Source: an uncultured Bacteroidia bacterium (GTDB lineage Bacteria > Bacteroidota > Bacteroidia > Bacteroidales > UBA932). From it: 64,000 nt of DNA. A model generated the notes under the pieces. The model did not search any database and was not told where the DNA came from. It was given only the letters and a program-made list of their open reading frames with translations. This document shows positions 1 through 8,075 of the stretch, piece after piece (the stretch's first letter is position 1; each line of letters opens with the position of its first letter). The position numbers and the translations under genes are program-made. Location: positions 1 through 64,000 of the forward strand of contig CADBAY010000011.1 of the NCBI GenBank assembly GCA_902792815.1, given 5' to 3'.

Positions 1-97
1 CGACCCCTCCCGGCCAAGCCGGGCCCCTCCCTCTTACGGAGCCGAGGGCGGCTACGGGTCACCGTCAGTTTGCTGACACCCGGGCGCTGTTACAAGC
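1..97. repeat. Possible partial copy of palindromic repeat family A at the window edge
   Basis: GC-rich and non-coding. It carries two C-rich blocks (CCCCTCCCGG and CGGGCCCCTCCC) separated by a short inverted pair, as in the core of the elements at 1697-1858 and 10971-11104. A second small inverted pair (GTCA...TGAC) follows at about 58-78. The left end is cut by the window edge, so outer arms cannot be checked. The rest of the region up to 163 holds no gene that I can see. Confidence 0.35.
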
Positions 98-163
98 AAA
101 AATAACGATTATTTGGAGATTCAACAAATAATTGCGATTATTGCTTTACTAATACAAAACAGA

Positions 164-1699
164 ATGAAGACCAATAAATTGTTATTTGCCGCTGCGGCTG
201 CGGCTGCATGTGGATGCACTGGAGGGCAGAAAGTTCCGGAGAAGCCAAACATTATCTACTTGATGTTCGACGACCTTGGCTACGGCGACCTCGGATGTTA
301 TGGGCAAACCAAGATAGAAACTCCCAACATCGATGCGCTTGCCTCCCGCGGAATCTTGTTTACCGACATGTATTCGGCAGCACCCCTGTCAGCGCCGTCA
401 CGCTGCTGCATAGTAACGGGTAAACACATGGGACACAGCCAGATACGCAATAACGAGGAGCATTTTGTACCCACTGACGGCAGGGGCTGGAACAGCCTTT
501 TCCTCGACGATACCATGGAGGGCCAGCAGCCTATGCTTGCAGGCACACCCACAATAGCCCGCATGATGCAGGATGCTGGATACAAAACCGCTATGGTAGG
601 CAAATGGGGTCTGGGATTCCCGTCAAGCGAGTCAACTCCCAATAAAATGGGATTCGATTATTTTTACGGTTTCAACTGCCAGGCTCTCGCCCACTCTTAC
701 TATCCTACCCATCTGTGGGAAAATGATGTAAAGATCGAAACGGGCAACGAAACGGTCATACAGGGAGAGCCGCTCCCAGAGGGGCTCGACCCTCTCGATC
801 CCGCCAATTACGACCGCTACGGGGGAAAGTTTTACAGCCCCGACCTTATGTACGACAAGCTGGAGAAGTTTATTGTGGATAATGCAGGCGGTCCTTTCTT
901 TGCCATGTGGACTACCACAGTGCCGCACAGCGCCGTGCAGGCCCCTTCTGAAGAAGTTATGCACTATGTCGAGAAACTTGGCGACGAGGAGCCCCGCGTT
1001 GACGGCGGTATGTATCTGCCCAGCCGTTATCCTCACGCCACGTATGCCGCCATGGTGACCCACATCGACACCCAGGTGGGCCGCCTGGTTGCAAAACTCA
1101 AGGAACTGGGCGTCTGGGACAATACCATCTTCATAGTCACCTCCGACAACGGCCCTGCCCACAACGGCAATTCTCCCATGGAGTATTTCCAGAGCGGCGG
1201 TCCTTTCAGCTGCGCTGCCGGATGGGGCAAGAGTTCGCTGCACGAGGGAGGTATCAGGATGCCGTTCGTGGTTGCCTGGGGAGACAGGCTCAAGGCGTCC
1301 AAGAGTTCGCACATTGCTTATTTCGCCGACCTGATGCCCACTTTTGCCGAACTCGCAGGAGTGGAAGCGCCCGACAACGACGGTGTTTCATTTGCCCCTA
1401 TCTTGCTGGGACAGAACGACAAACAGCAGGAGCACCCGTATCTGTACTGGGAATTCCCCGGCGCCAAGGGCTGGGTTGCCGTACGCACAGGCGAGTGGAA
1501 AGGGCTTCTCCAGAAGGCGGCAAAGGGCAACAGCGATATGGAGCTGTACAATCTGGTCTCCGACCCGCGTGAGAGCACGAATGTGGCAGCGGAGCACCCT
1601 GATATTGTCAAGCAGATGTGGGAGATCGTGCGGGAGAGTCACGAGGCTCCGGTTTACGATATTCCCAAGTTCAATCTGGATATCCAGTTCCCCGAGTAG
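164..1699 (+). CDS. Sulfatase lipoprotein, serine-type (S1 family)
   Basis: Arylsulfatase-superfamily hydrolase predicted to remove sulfate esters from an extracellular or periplasmic substrate. ATG at 164 is preferred over the upstream in-frame TTG at 113 because it gives a lipoprotein signal peptide (MKTNKLLF, Ala-rich, Cys near residue 16). Metal-binding Asp36-Asp37 lie in the FDDLGYGD block. The sulfatase signature is S-A-P-S-R at residues 76-80, so Ser76 is the residue that must become formylglycine, followed by the expected TG. A late SDNG motif supplies the other metal ligands. Serine-type enzymes need an anaerobic sulfatase-maturing radical SAM enzyme; none is in this window. It is clearly paralogous to the sulfatase at 6519. 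The TAG stop lies in the left arm of a long palindrome shared with convergent tsaE. The specific substrate is unknown. Confidence 0.93.
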   Translation: MKTNKLLFAAAAAAACGCTGGQKVPEKPNIIYLMFDDLGYGDLGCYGQTKIETPNIDALASRGILFTDMYSAAPLSAPSRCCIVTGKHMGHSQIRNNEEHFVPTDGRGWNSLFLDDTMEGQQPMLAGTPTIARMMQDAGYKTAMVGKWGLGFPSSESTPNKMGFDYFYGFNCQALAHSYYPTHLWENDVKIETGNETVIQGEPLPEGLDPLDPANYDRYGGKFYSPDLMYDKLEKFIVDNAGGPFFAMWTTTVPHSAVQAPSEEVMHYVEKLGDEEPRVDGGMYLPSRYPHATYAAMVTHIDTQVGRLVAKLKELGVWDNTIFIVTSDNGPAHNGNSPMEYFQSGGPFSCAAGWGKSSLHEGGIRMPFVVAWGDRLKASKSSHIAYFADLMPTFAELAGVEAPDNDGVSFAPILLGQNDKQQEHPYLYWEFPGAKGWVAVRTGEWKGLLQKAAKGNSDMELYNLVSDPRESTNVAAEHPDIVKQMWEIVRESHEAPVYDIPKFNLDIQFPE

Positions 1700-1858
1700 A
1701 CTCTGCTGACGCTGTCAGCGGACTACGGCCTATCCCTCCCGCAGCGCTTCGCTTGCGGGCCCCTCCCACTTTCCCCCTATAGTCCCCCAGGGGACACTTG
1801 CCCAATGGGGCGGCTGCGTGGGCGCAGACGGTCCGCTTGACAGCGGCAGCAGAGTCTA
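1697..1858. repeat. Long palindromic element (family A) between convergent genes, probable bidirectional terminator
   Basis: Left arm 1697-1723 and right arm 1831-1858 are near-perfect inverted repeats. They enclose a GC-rich core of about 105 bp with its own inner hairpins (CTCCCGC...GCGGGC, CCCCTATAG/CAGGGG). The arms contain both stop codons: TAG of the sulfatase at 1697-1699 and TAG of tsaE at 1856-1858. The core matches, in reverse orientation, the core of the element at 10971-11104, while the outer arms differ in sequence between copies. Confidence 0.8.
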
Positions 1859-2290
1859 CTGAATGCTATCAGTCCAGTCCAGGGATCGGGAACCGTCGGG
1901 AAGGACGGAAATAGATACACGGAGGGTCTCGTCGGGAAGGAGATCCTCTATGTTTTCGGGCCACTCCATAAGGCACAGGAAACCGCTGTCGAGGTACTCG
2001 TAAAGACCTATATCGAGGGCCTCGGCCTGTTTGTTGATACGGTAGAAATCAAAATGATATATCGGCTCTCCCGAAGCGGAGCGGTACTCATTGACTATGG
2101 CAAAGGTGGGCGAACTCACCGCATCTTCACTCACTCCCAGAACTTTGCACACGGAAGTAGTGAAGGTGGTTTTGCCGGCTCCCATGGGAGCGAAAAAGGC
2201 TACCAGTTTATTGTCCCCTATCTCTGAAAGGAACTCCCGTGCCGCCCTCTCAAGGTCGGAAAGACCGTTGATAATTATTGTATGATGCAT
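1856..2290 (-). CDS. tsaE: tRNA threonylcarbamoyladenosine biosynthesis ATPase TsaE
   Basis: 144 aa, normal for the TsaE/YjeE family. It is the ATPase partner of TsaB-TsaD in making N6-threonylcarbamoyladenosine at position 37 of ANN-decoding tRNAs. The P-loop is GAGKTT at about residues 37-42, followed by family blocks SSPTF, HFDFYR and LMEWPE. ATG at 2290 is used. A promoter of the Bacteroidota type at 2400-2430 gives a leader of about 105 nt. That leader holds a 40-codon ORF (2275-2397) overlapping the tsaE start. The gene converges on the first sulfatase. Confidence 0.95.
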   Translation of the reverse strand: MHHTIIINGLSDLERAAREFLSEIGDNKLVAFFAPMGAGKTTFTTSVCKVLGVSEDAVSSPTFAIVNEYRSASGEPIYHFDFYRINKQAEALDIGLYEYLDSGFLCLMEWPENIEDLLPDETLRVSISVLPDGSRSLDWTDSIQ

Positions 2291-2397
2291 CTCTTTACCG
2301 AATGGCCATTTGTACAGCCCGGATTTGCCGCACGCACAGCTGCCTCACCATGAATGTCGGGTGTTAAACGAAGTACTAATCTGCCGCTCTTACTCAT
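2275..2397 (-). CDS. Short leader ORF resembling a HicB-type ribbon-helix-helix start
   Basis: 40 codons from ATG at 2397 to TAA at 2275, overlapping the tsaE start by 16 nt in another frame. The ATG lies only 2 nt beyond the -7 box at 2400-2407. The first about 24 residues (MSKSGRLVLRLTPDIHGEAA) look like the beginning of the small HicB-like DNA-binding domain (SGR-LR-P-H-A pattern); the remainder does not. It could be a remnant fused by frameshift to the tsaE leader, a genuine tiny peptide, or chance. Confidence 0.35.
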   Translation of the reverse strand: MSKSGRLVLRLTPDIHGEAAVRAANPGCTNGHSVKRCIIQ

Positions 2398-2399
2398 TG

Positions 2400-2430
2400 C
2401 AAAGATACTAAAAATAGTATAACTTTCAAA
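2400..2430 (-). promoter_or_regulatory. Promoter for tsaE
   Basis: On the minus strand, TATCTTTG at 2400-2407 matches the Bacteroidota -7 consensus TAnnTTTG, and TTTG at 2427-2430 is the -33 element with a 19-nt spacer. It is one of the best matches in the window. Confidence 0.7.
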
Positions 2431-2437
2431 TCACCAG

Positions 2438-4021
2438 TCACCAGCCGGGGCCGTTCTGGCGGTCGAGGAAGCGGTATGCGGCAGCCTCGGAAATGTGTTC
2501 GGGCCTGATATCCCGGCAGAGTGCCAGGTCGGCGATGGTGCGGGCCACTTTGATAATACGGAAGTACGCCCTCATGGAGAGTCCGAGTTTTTCCATGATG
2601 GAAATCAGCAGTTGGCTGCATTCATCGCTCAGCGGGCAGAATCGCTCTATGAGTTTATTATCCATCTCGGCGTTGGTAAAAATACCAGTCCCCTTAAGAC
2701 GCCGCTGCTGTATTTCACGGGCCGAAGCCACCCTCGCCGCAACCACGGCACTCGACTCCGCCGGACGCTGCTCCAAAGCCTTGAGGCGAGAGAGCTCAAG
2801 AGCCGACAAGCATGGCACAAGTAGCTGTATATCAATGCGATCCATTATCGGCCCACTCAAGCGGGCGAGGTAATTGAGGCGCTGCGTAGGAGTGCAGGTG
2901 CAACGGTCCCCGACTCCCCAATATCCGCAAGGGCAAGGGTTCGAGGCCAGCACGAGCATGAACGACGAGGGGTATTCCACCTTGGCCTTAAGTCTCGAAA
3001 TAACCACTTTACGGTCTTCGATGGGTCCGCGCAGCGCCTCAATCACGCTCCGCGGCATTTGCGCCGCCTCGTCGCAGAAAAGCACCCCGTTATGCGCCAG
3101 GCTCACCTCCCCGGGGATTATATTGTCCCCTGCTCCCCCGCCGATTATAGCAGCCAGCGAGGCAGAATAATGCGGCGCCCTGAAAGGCCTGGAATTCATA
3201 AGGCCGAAGCGAAGGTTCCCCTTTCCGGCAATGCTGAATATCTTGGACGTCATCAGGCTCTCTTCCCTTGTCATAGGAGGTAAAATGCCCGCCAGAGCCT
3301 TTGCAAGCGAGCTTTTTCCACTCCCGGGAGGACCTATCATAGCCAGGTTGTGAGCCCCGGCGGCGGCTATTTCCATGCCGCGCTTGGCTCCTTCCTGACC
3401 GATTATATCAGCAAAATCGGGAATACCGTGCAGGGAACCCCCTCCCTGCGATCCCTCTCCGGAAGTCAGATCACGGTAAGACTGGCTGTTCCAGATGAGC
3501 AGATCGTCGCTTTCGCCCCCGGACAAGATGCGCACCACATCGTCCAGAGTCTTTACTCCATATATACGGTTCTGATGCAGTTCCGCCGCTTCAAGCGCCG
3601 AGGCTTCCGGAAGCACTATGCCTTCCAGGCCCTCCTGGTCGGATAATTCCGCAAACGGAAGCGCCCCGGGGATATCCCTCACGCTCCCGTCAAGGCCCAA
3701 CTCGCCCATCAGCATATATCGCTCGCACAGTGGAAGATCCACCTGCCCCGACGCCGCGATTATGCCTATTGCAATGGGCAGGTCGTACCCACTGCCGTTC
3801 TTGTGCAGGTCGGCAGGCGCCAGGTTTATAACTATACGCTTGCCGGGGATATGATATCCCAGCGACTGAAGGGCCGTGGTGGTGCGCAGCAGGCTCTCTT
3901 TTACGGCCACATCGGCAAGACCCACCAGATGGATACCGATTCCACGGTCGATGTTTACCTCCACCGTCACTTTGACCGCCTCCACACCCACACATTTGGC
4001 GCCTATTATCCTGATAAGCAT
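2438..4021 (-). CDS. YifB/ComM-family Mg-chelatase-like AAA+ ATPase
   Basis: 527 aa, full length for the YifB/ComM family. The N-terminal ChlI/Lon-like domain (about 20-140) begins with LVGLADVAVKES. The AAA+ module has Walker A GPPGSGKS at 230-237 and Walker B LFCDEA near 315. The C-terminal Mg_chelatase_C region ends at FLDRQNGPGW. ComM acts as a hexameric helicase promoting branch migration during integration of transforming DNA; that role is known for proteobacterial ComM and only inferred here. The start is 1 nt from the stop of the upstream lipoprotein gene, so the two are probably cotranscribed. Confidence 0.93.
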   Translation of the reverse strand: MLIRIIGAKCVGVEAVKVTVEVNIDRGIGIHLVGLADVAVKESLLRTTTALQSLGYHIPGKRIVINLAPADLHKNGSGYDLPIAIGIIAASGQVDLPLCERYMLMGELGLDGSVRDIPGALPFAELSDQEGLEGIVLPEASALEAAELHQNRIYGVKTLDDVVRILSGGESDDLLIWNSQSYRDLTSGEGSQGGGSLHGIPDFADIIGQEGAKRGMEIAAAGAHNLAMIGPPGSGKSSLAKALAGILPPMTREESLMTSKIFSIAGKGNLRFGLMNSRPFRAPHYSASLAAIIGGGAGDNIIPGEVSLAHNGVLFCDEAAQMPRSVIEALRGPIEDRKVVISRLKAKVEYPSSFMLVLASNPCPCGYWGVGDRCTCTPTQRLNYLARLSGPIMDRIDIQLLVPCLSALELSRLKALEQRPAESSAVVAARVASAREIQQRRLKGTGIFTNAEMDNKLIERFCPLSDECSQLLISIMEKLGLSMRAYFRIIKVARTIADLALCRDIRPEHISEAAAYRFLDRQNGPGW

Positions 4022-4022
4022 T

Positions 4023-5216
4023 TTAGTTGTTTATTTTAACGGACACCCCCGACAGGAAGCCGTACAAGTTATACCTGAGAGTATCTTTGCCGAACGCCAG
4101 AAACGGCAAGTCCGTCCCCTGCCCCCTCGGAGTCAGGACCGCGGCAAGATTTGACCCCACCATGCAGGCGCAGTGGCGGTTGAAGAAATAGTAGCCTTCC
4201 CACCCTGGGCGAGGCTGGTTGAAAGACAGCAACTCATTCTCGTCCCGTCCGTAATAAAAGAAGTCGGAGCCCCCTTGAAGATTCTTGTTGAAACCTTCCC
4301 CTCCCACTCCGTAGTTCAGCCTTGTATTCAATGGACGATTGAAATGTCCAACCACCGACGGGCTGCCAGAGAGCGAGAGTATTTCACCGTCAACCCATAT
4401 TATCCTGCCGCCCCAATAGATATCCACCGGCTTGCCCCTGAAACTCAACACGGCATTTGACTTCTCGCGGTAAAAGAGTGCCGCGCCACCGCCAATCTGC
4501 TTTACGTCAAGCACCTGCACGGACGGGGTGCCAAGCATCATTTCCGGCACCCCGTCCCTTACCAGATATGCCCTCTGGACGCCTCCGGTAGAGGTTTTAT
4601 ATGCAAAGCACACAGCCCCGCCGTCTTCATATATCGCTCCCGTAGGGCCGCAAGTACAGCTGTCAAATCCGCCGAAAACCTCACCGCCCTCAACCTTCAT
4701 CAAAGGCACACCGTCGCGCCGGTAAGTAAACCACAGCGACGAAGGCCCCCGGCCAAGGGTGTGCAGCACTCCGTCTTTATGCAATATACCAAGCAAAGAT
4801 TCACTTCCGCTCCACTCAGCTACCGTTTCGCCGTTACATTTTACCGTAGTCCCGTGAGAGTCAAAGTATTCAGAGTACAGTTTTCCGTCTATTATATGAT
4901 GCCGGTCGGGATGGGCGCTGATGCGCTTCGAGGGCCCTGCGCATACAGAGAGCAGTTGCTCCGTGCCGCGGAAAAACTTGAGAGTGCAAGCCGTCGCCCC
5001 GAAAGCAGTATCCTTCTGCCAGTCGTAAGTGGGAGGAAAACTTATTGCCGAGACGTAAAACGCAGTATCCGGATGCGGCCCTGCAGAGACATCATCCTGC
5101 GATAAACCCCGGCTCCGGGAGTGCTCCCACGCCCGCGGATAACCCATGGGCAATGCCGGCTCAAGCAGCACACAAGAGGAAAAAAGAATAAGCAACAGTA
5201 GTGACGAAGCTCTCAT
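4023..5216 (-). CDS. Hypothetical lipoprotein
   Basis: 397 aa from ATG at 5216. The upstream in-frame extension to 5282 is rejected because it would bury the signal peptide. MRASSLLLLILFSSC gives a lipobox (FSSC, Cys15). The rest is rich in Gly, aromatic residues and short beta-strand-like repeats of the type DGVPLM/DGV, with no catalytic motif I recognise; a beta-propeller-like fold would fit. It lies 1 nt upstream of the yifB-like gene. Function unknown. Confidence 0.75.
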   Translation of the reverse strand: MRASSLLLLILFSSCVLLEPALPMGYPRAWEHSRSRGLSQDDVSAGPHPDTAFYVSAISFPPTYDWQKDTAFGATACTLKFFRGTEQLLSVCAGPSKRISAHPDRHHIIDGKLYSEYFDSHGTTVKCNGETVAEWSGSESLLGILHKDGVLHTLGRGPSSLWFTYRRDGVPLMKVEGGEVFGGFDSCTCGPTGAIYEDGGAVCFAYKTSTGGVQRAYLVRDGVPEMMLGTPSVQVLDVKQIGGGAALFYREKSNAVLSFRGKPVDIYWGGRIIWVDGEILSLSGSPSVVGHFNRPLNTRLNYGVGGEGFNKNLQGGSDFFYYGRDENELLSFNQPRPGWEGYYFFNRHCACMVGSNLAAVLTPRGQGTDLPFLAFGKDTLRYNLYGFLSGVSVKINN

Positions 5217-5321
5217 AGCGGTGTTTTTTGAGAGCAAAGGAAAACAATTCCCGGCGGTATCCGGCAACTCCCGGCGCGCCATTCGTCACATTTTTACGAT
5301 TTTTAAAGAAATTGCTGATTT

Positions 5322-6002
5322 TTACTGCCCGTAGGTGGCTCCGGGGCCGTGCTTACGGAAGAAATGCTTGTCTTCGAGGGCCTGGCCGCAACTTGCAGAG
5401 GGATTTATCTGAAGGGTAAGGTAAGCCATCTTTGCTATCTCCTCAAGGACTTTGGCGTTGTATGCTGCCTCGGCGGGTGTAGCGCCCCAGCTGAATGGGC
5501 CGTGATTACGCACCAGAGCTCCGGGAGTAAAAACCGGATCCAGCCCCTCAAAGCGGCTTATTATGACCTTGCCGGTTTCTTTTTCATATTCGCCGTTTAT
5601 CTGCTCTTCTGTCAGAGCCGCCGTGCAGGGTACAGGACCCCGGAAAGCATCGGCGTGAGTGGTGCCCAGGCAAGGGATGTCGCGCCCGGCCTGAGCCCAG
5701 GCCGTGGCATACGCAGAATGGGTGTGGACTATACCGCCTATCTGAGGGAAGGCCTTGTAAAGAGCAAGGTGAGTGGGGGTGTCCGAAGAAGGTTTGAGGT
5801 GACCGTCAACGATATTGCCGTCAAGGTCAAGCACAACCATATCGTCCTCCGTCATAGTGTCATAACTGACTCCGCTGGGCTTGATGACCACCAGTCCGCG
5901 GTCGCGGTCTATCCCGGAAGCATTGCCCCAGGTATAAATCACAAGGCCCTGGCGTACCAACTCCAGGTTCGCCTCGAGAACCTTTTTCTTTAATTCTTGC
6001 AT
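5322..6002 (-). CDS. araD: L-ribulose-5-phosphate 4-epimerase
   Basis: 226 aa, typical of the class II aldolase-fold AraD family, which interconverts L-ribulose 5-phosphate and D-xylulose 5-phosphate. Visible blocks are GNASG (26-30), KPSG (41-44), SSDTPTH (72-78) and the zinc-binding HTH at 93-95. ATG at 6002 is chosen over the in-frame upstream start at 6071 because a -7 box (TATATTTG) sits at 6007-6014, between the two. That leaves only 4 nt between box and start codon. No araA or araB is nearby, so the pathway role is inferred from family. The related sugar-phosphate epimerases of this fold are the main alternative. Confidence 0.9.
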   Translation of the reverse strand: MQELKKKVLEANLELVRQGLVIYTWGNASGIDRDRGLVVIKPSGVSYDTMTEDDMVVLDLDGNIVDGHLKPSSDTPTHLALYKAFPQIGGIVHTHSAYATAWAQAGRDIPCLGTTHADAFRGPVPCTAALTEEQINGEYEKETGKVIISRFEGLDPVFTPGALVRNHGPFSWGATPAEAAYNAKVLEEIAKMAYLTLQINPSASCGQALEDKHFFRKHGPGATYGQ

Positions 6003-6006
6003 AATG

Positions 6007-6014
6007 CAAATATA
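6007..6014 (-). promoter_or_regulatory. -7 promoter box of araD
   Basis: TATATTTG (minus strand), a perfect TAnnTTTG match, 4 nt before the ATG at 6002. No clear -33 TTG is at the expected distance. It predicts a leaderless or nearly leaderless mRNA. Confidence 0.55.
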
Positions 6015-6063
6015 CTGATTTTTCGCTGTATTATCAGTCCAAAATAAAAACGAAAATAAATAG

Positions 6064-6094
6064 TTGCACATATGAAGAAAATTAGTTTACTTTG
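6064..6094 (+). promoter_or_regulatory. Probable promoter of the BlaI-like gene
   Basis: TTG at 6064-6066, a 20-nt spacer, then TTACTTTG at 6087-6094 (one mismatch to TAnnTTTG). The start codon follows 29 nt later. Confidence 0.5.
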
Positions 6095-6123
6095 CGGTAT
6101 CAACACTAAAATCACCGATTGTT

Positions 6124-6498
6124 ATGAGAAATCTTACCAATAAAGAAGAGCAGATAATGGAGCTCTACTGGGACAAAGGTCCTATGTTCATTCACGAGTT
6201 GCAGGCTCTTTACGACGAGCCCAGGCCGCATTTCAACACTCTGTCAACCCAGGTGCGTACCCTTGAAAAGGACGGATTCATAGCCCACCGTACCTTCGGC
6301 GGCTCTTACCAGTATTTCGCGGCCATCACCAGAGAGGAATATGGCAAAGGCGGTATTGAGGGCATGGTAAAGAACTACCTGGGCAATTCGTACCGCGACC
6401 TTGTATCGGCTTTTGTACAAGACGAGCACCTGTCGCTGGGCGAGCTCAAAGAACTTGTCGCCACTATTGAAGCCGCAGAGGGCACGGAAACTTTATAA
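6124..6498 (+). CDS. BlaI/MecI-family transcriptional repressor, orphan
   Basis: 124 aa winged-helix repressor of the BlaI/MecI/CopY type. The N-terminal half has the expected LTNKEEQIMELYW, the HFNTLSTQVRTLEKDG recognition region and a Y-F wing. The C-terminal dimerisation helices follow (LVSAFVQDEHLSLGELKEL). Family members normally pair with an M56 BlaR1/MecR1 sensor protease gene next door; none is present. Instead the sulfatase gene begins 20 nt downstream on the same strand, so it may control the sulfatase-GH27 run; that is inference. Confidence 0.88.
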   Translation: MRNLTNKEEQIMELYWDKGPMFIHELQALYDEPRPHFNTLSTQVRTLEKDGFIAHRTFGGSYQYFAAITREEYGKGGIEGMVKNYLGNSYRDLVSAFVQDEHLSLGELKELVATIEAAEGTETL

Positions 6499-6518
6499 CT
6501 AATGTATTAATCCTCAGT

Positions 6519-8075
6519 ATGGTTAAGTTTCACCGATTCTCCGCCGCCGGAGCGGCGCTTCTCTCTCTTGGCGCCTGCACTTCACCCGAGGGGCAGCGGC
6601 CAAATGTTGTAATACTCCTTTTCGACGACCTGGGTTACGGCGACCTGGGCTGCTACGGGCAGAAACTCATCGAAACGCCCAACATCGACGCACTAGCTCG
6701 CAACGGCATAGTGTTCACTGACATGTACACTGCCGCCCCCCTGTCGGCTCCTTCACGATGCAGCATTATGACCGGCCTTCACAGCGGCCACAGCCAGATA
6801 AGGTCCAACGACGAGAGAGTCCCTCGTCCGGAAGGTCTTGTACCCGCCAACGCAGATGAGTATTTTGAACGTATTCATGAGAATCCGCAGCTCGAAGGAC
6901 AGTGGCCTCTTGAAAAAGGCACCCCGACGCTGGCCAGCATGATGCACGATGCGGGCTATACCACCGCCATGGTGGGCAAATGGGGACTCGGCGGGCCGGA
7001 ATCCGGCTCCGATCCCCGCGACTGCGGTTTCGATTACTTCTATGGTTTCAACTGCCAGATGCTTGCCCATTCCTACTACCCCGACTACCTTTGGGAGAAC
7101 GAAACCAAGGTATTCACAAGAAACGCCTACATGCCCGTCAACAGGCGTCTGGACCCGGGTGCAGACCCTTATGACCCACGCAGTTACGACAAATTCAACC
7201 AGCAGGATTACTCCTGCGACCTGATGTACGAGAGGCTTGAAAACTGGGTGTGCGAGGCGGCCGGTGGCGATAAACCTTTCTTCCTTATGTGGACCACCAC
7301 AGTGCCGCATTCCACCGTACAGGCGCCGGAGGACGAAGTAATGTACTACGTAAATAAACTCGGCGAGGAAAAGACTCCCATTACCGACGGGGGATGGTAC
7401 TACCCGGTGCTATATCCGCATTCAGCCTATGCTGCAATGATCACTCATATTGACAATCAGCTGGGACGTCTGACTTCAAAGCTAAAAGAGCTGGGAGTTT
7501 ATGATAACACCCTGATAATCATTACATCAGATAACGGACCCGCTTGCAATTCCAACTCTCCCATGGAGTATTTCAACAGCGGCGGCCCGTTCAAGTGCGG
7601 CAAAGGCTGGGGCAAACGCACCCTGCACGAAGGGGGAATAAGAATGCCGTTTATCGTAAGCTGGAACGGACGGCTTAAACCTGGCAAAAGCAGCTATATG
7701 GGCAATTTCACCGATCTTATGCCCACCCTTGCCGAGCTTGCCGGAGCGCAAGCCCCTCAAAACGACGGCATATCTTTCGTCCCCGCCCTCACGGGAGGAA
7801 AACAGCCGCAGCATGACTTTCTGTATTGGGAATTCCCGGCTGCGAAAGGCTGGATAGCAGTGCGTGAAGGCCCCTGGAAAGGGCTGGTGCAGAATGTGGT
7901 GCTCGGAGAATCCCAAATGGAGCTTTACAACCTCGAAGATGATCCCCGCGAGAGCCTTGACGTTGCCTCTCAGCATCCCGACATAATAGAGCGTATGTGG
8001 AAGCATATAGAGGCCTCACACGCCCCCGTGCCCGGCGGGAACCCCAATTTCGAACTTGAAATAACCTACCCATGA
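6519..8075 (+). CDS. Sulfatase lipoprotein, serine-type (second paralogue)
   Basis: 518 aa. Lipoprotein signal peptide (MVKFHRFSAAGAALLSLGAC). FDDLGYGD metal site, then PLSAPSRCSIMTG, a serine-type sulfatase signature in which the modified residue is the Ser of S-A-P-S-R. Later blocks GKWGLG, TTTVPHS and TSDNGPA match the sulfatase at 164 closely over the full length, so the two are recent paralogues that probably act on related sulfated sugars. It follows the BlaI-like gene by 20 nt and overlaps the GH27 gene by 4 nt (ATGA), which indicates cotranscription. As with the first copy, activity would need a maturase encoded elsewhere. Confidence 0.94.
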   Translation: MVKFHRFSAAGAALLSLGACTSPEGQRPNVVILLFDDLGYGDLGCYGQKLIETPNIDALARNGIVFTDMYTAAPLSAPSRCSIMTGLHSGHSQIRSNDERVPRPEGLVPANADEYFERIHENPQLEGQWPLEKGTPTLASMMHDAGYTTAMVGKWGLGGPESGSDPRDCGFDYFYGFNCQMLAHSYYPDYLWENETKVFTRNAYMPVNRRLDPGADPYDPRSYDKFNQQDYSCDLMYERLENWVCEAAGGDKPFFLMWTTTVPHSTVQAPEDEVMYYVNKLGEEKTPITDGGWYYPVLYPHSAYAAMITHIDNQLGRLTSKLKELGVYDNTLIIITSDNGPACNSNSPMEYFNSGGPFKCGKGWGKRTLHEGGIRMPFIVSWNGRLKPGKSSYMGNFTDLMPTLAELAGAQAPQNDGISFVPALTGGKQPQHDFLYWEFPAAKGWIAVREGPWKGLVQNVVLGESQMELYNLEDDPRESLDVASQHPDIIERMWKHIEASHAPVPGGNPNFELEITYP

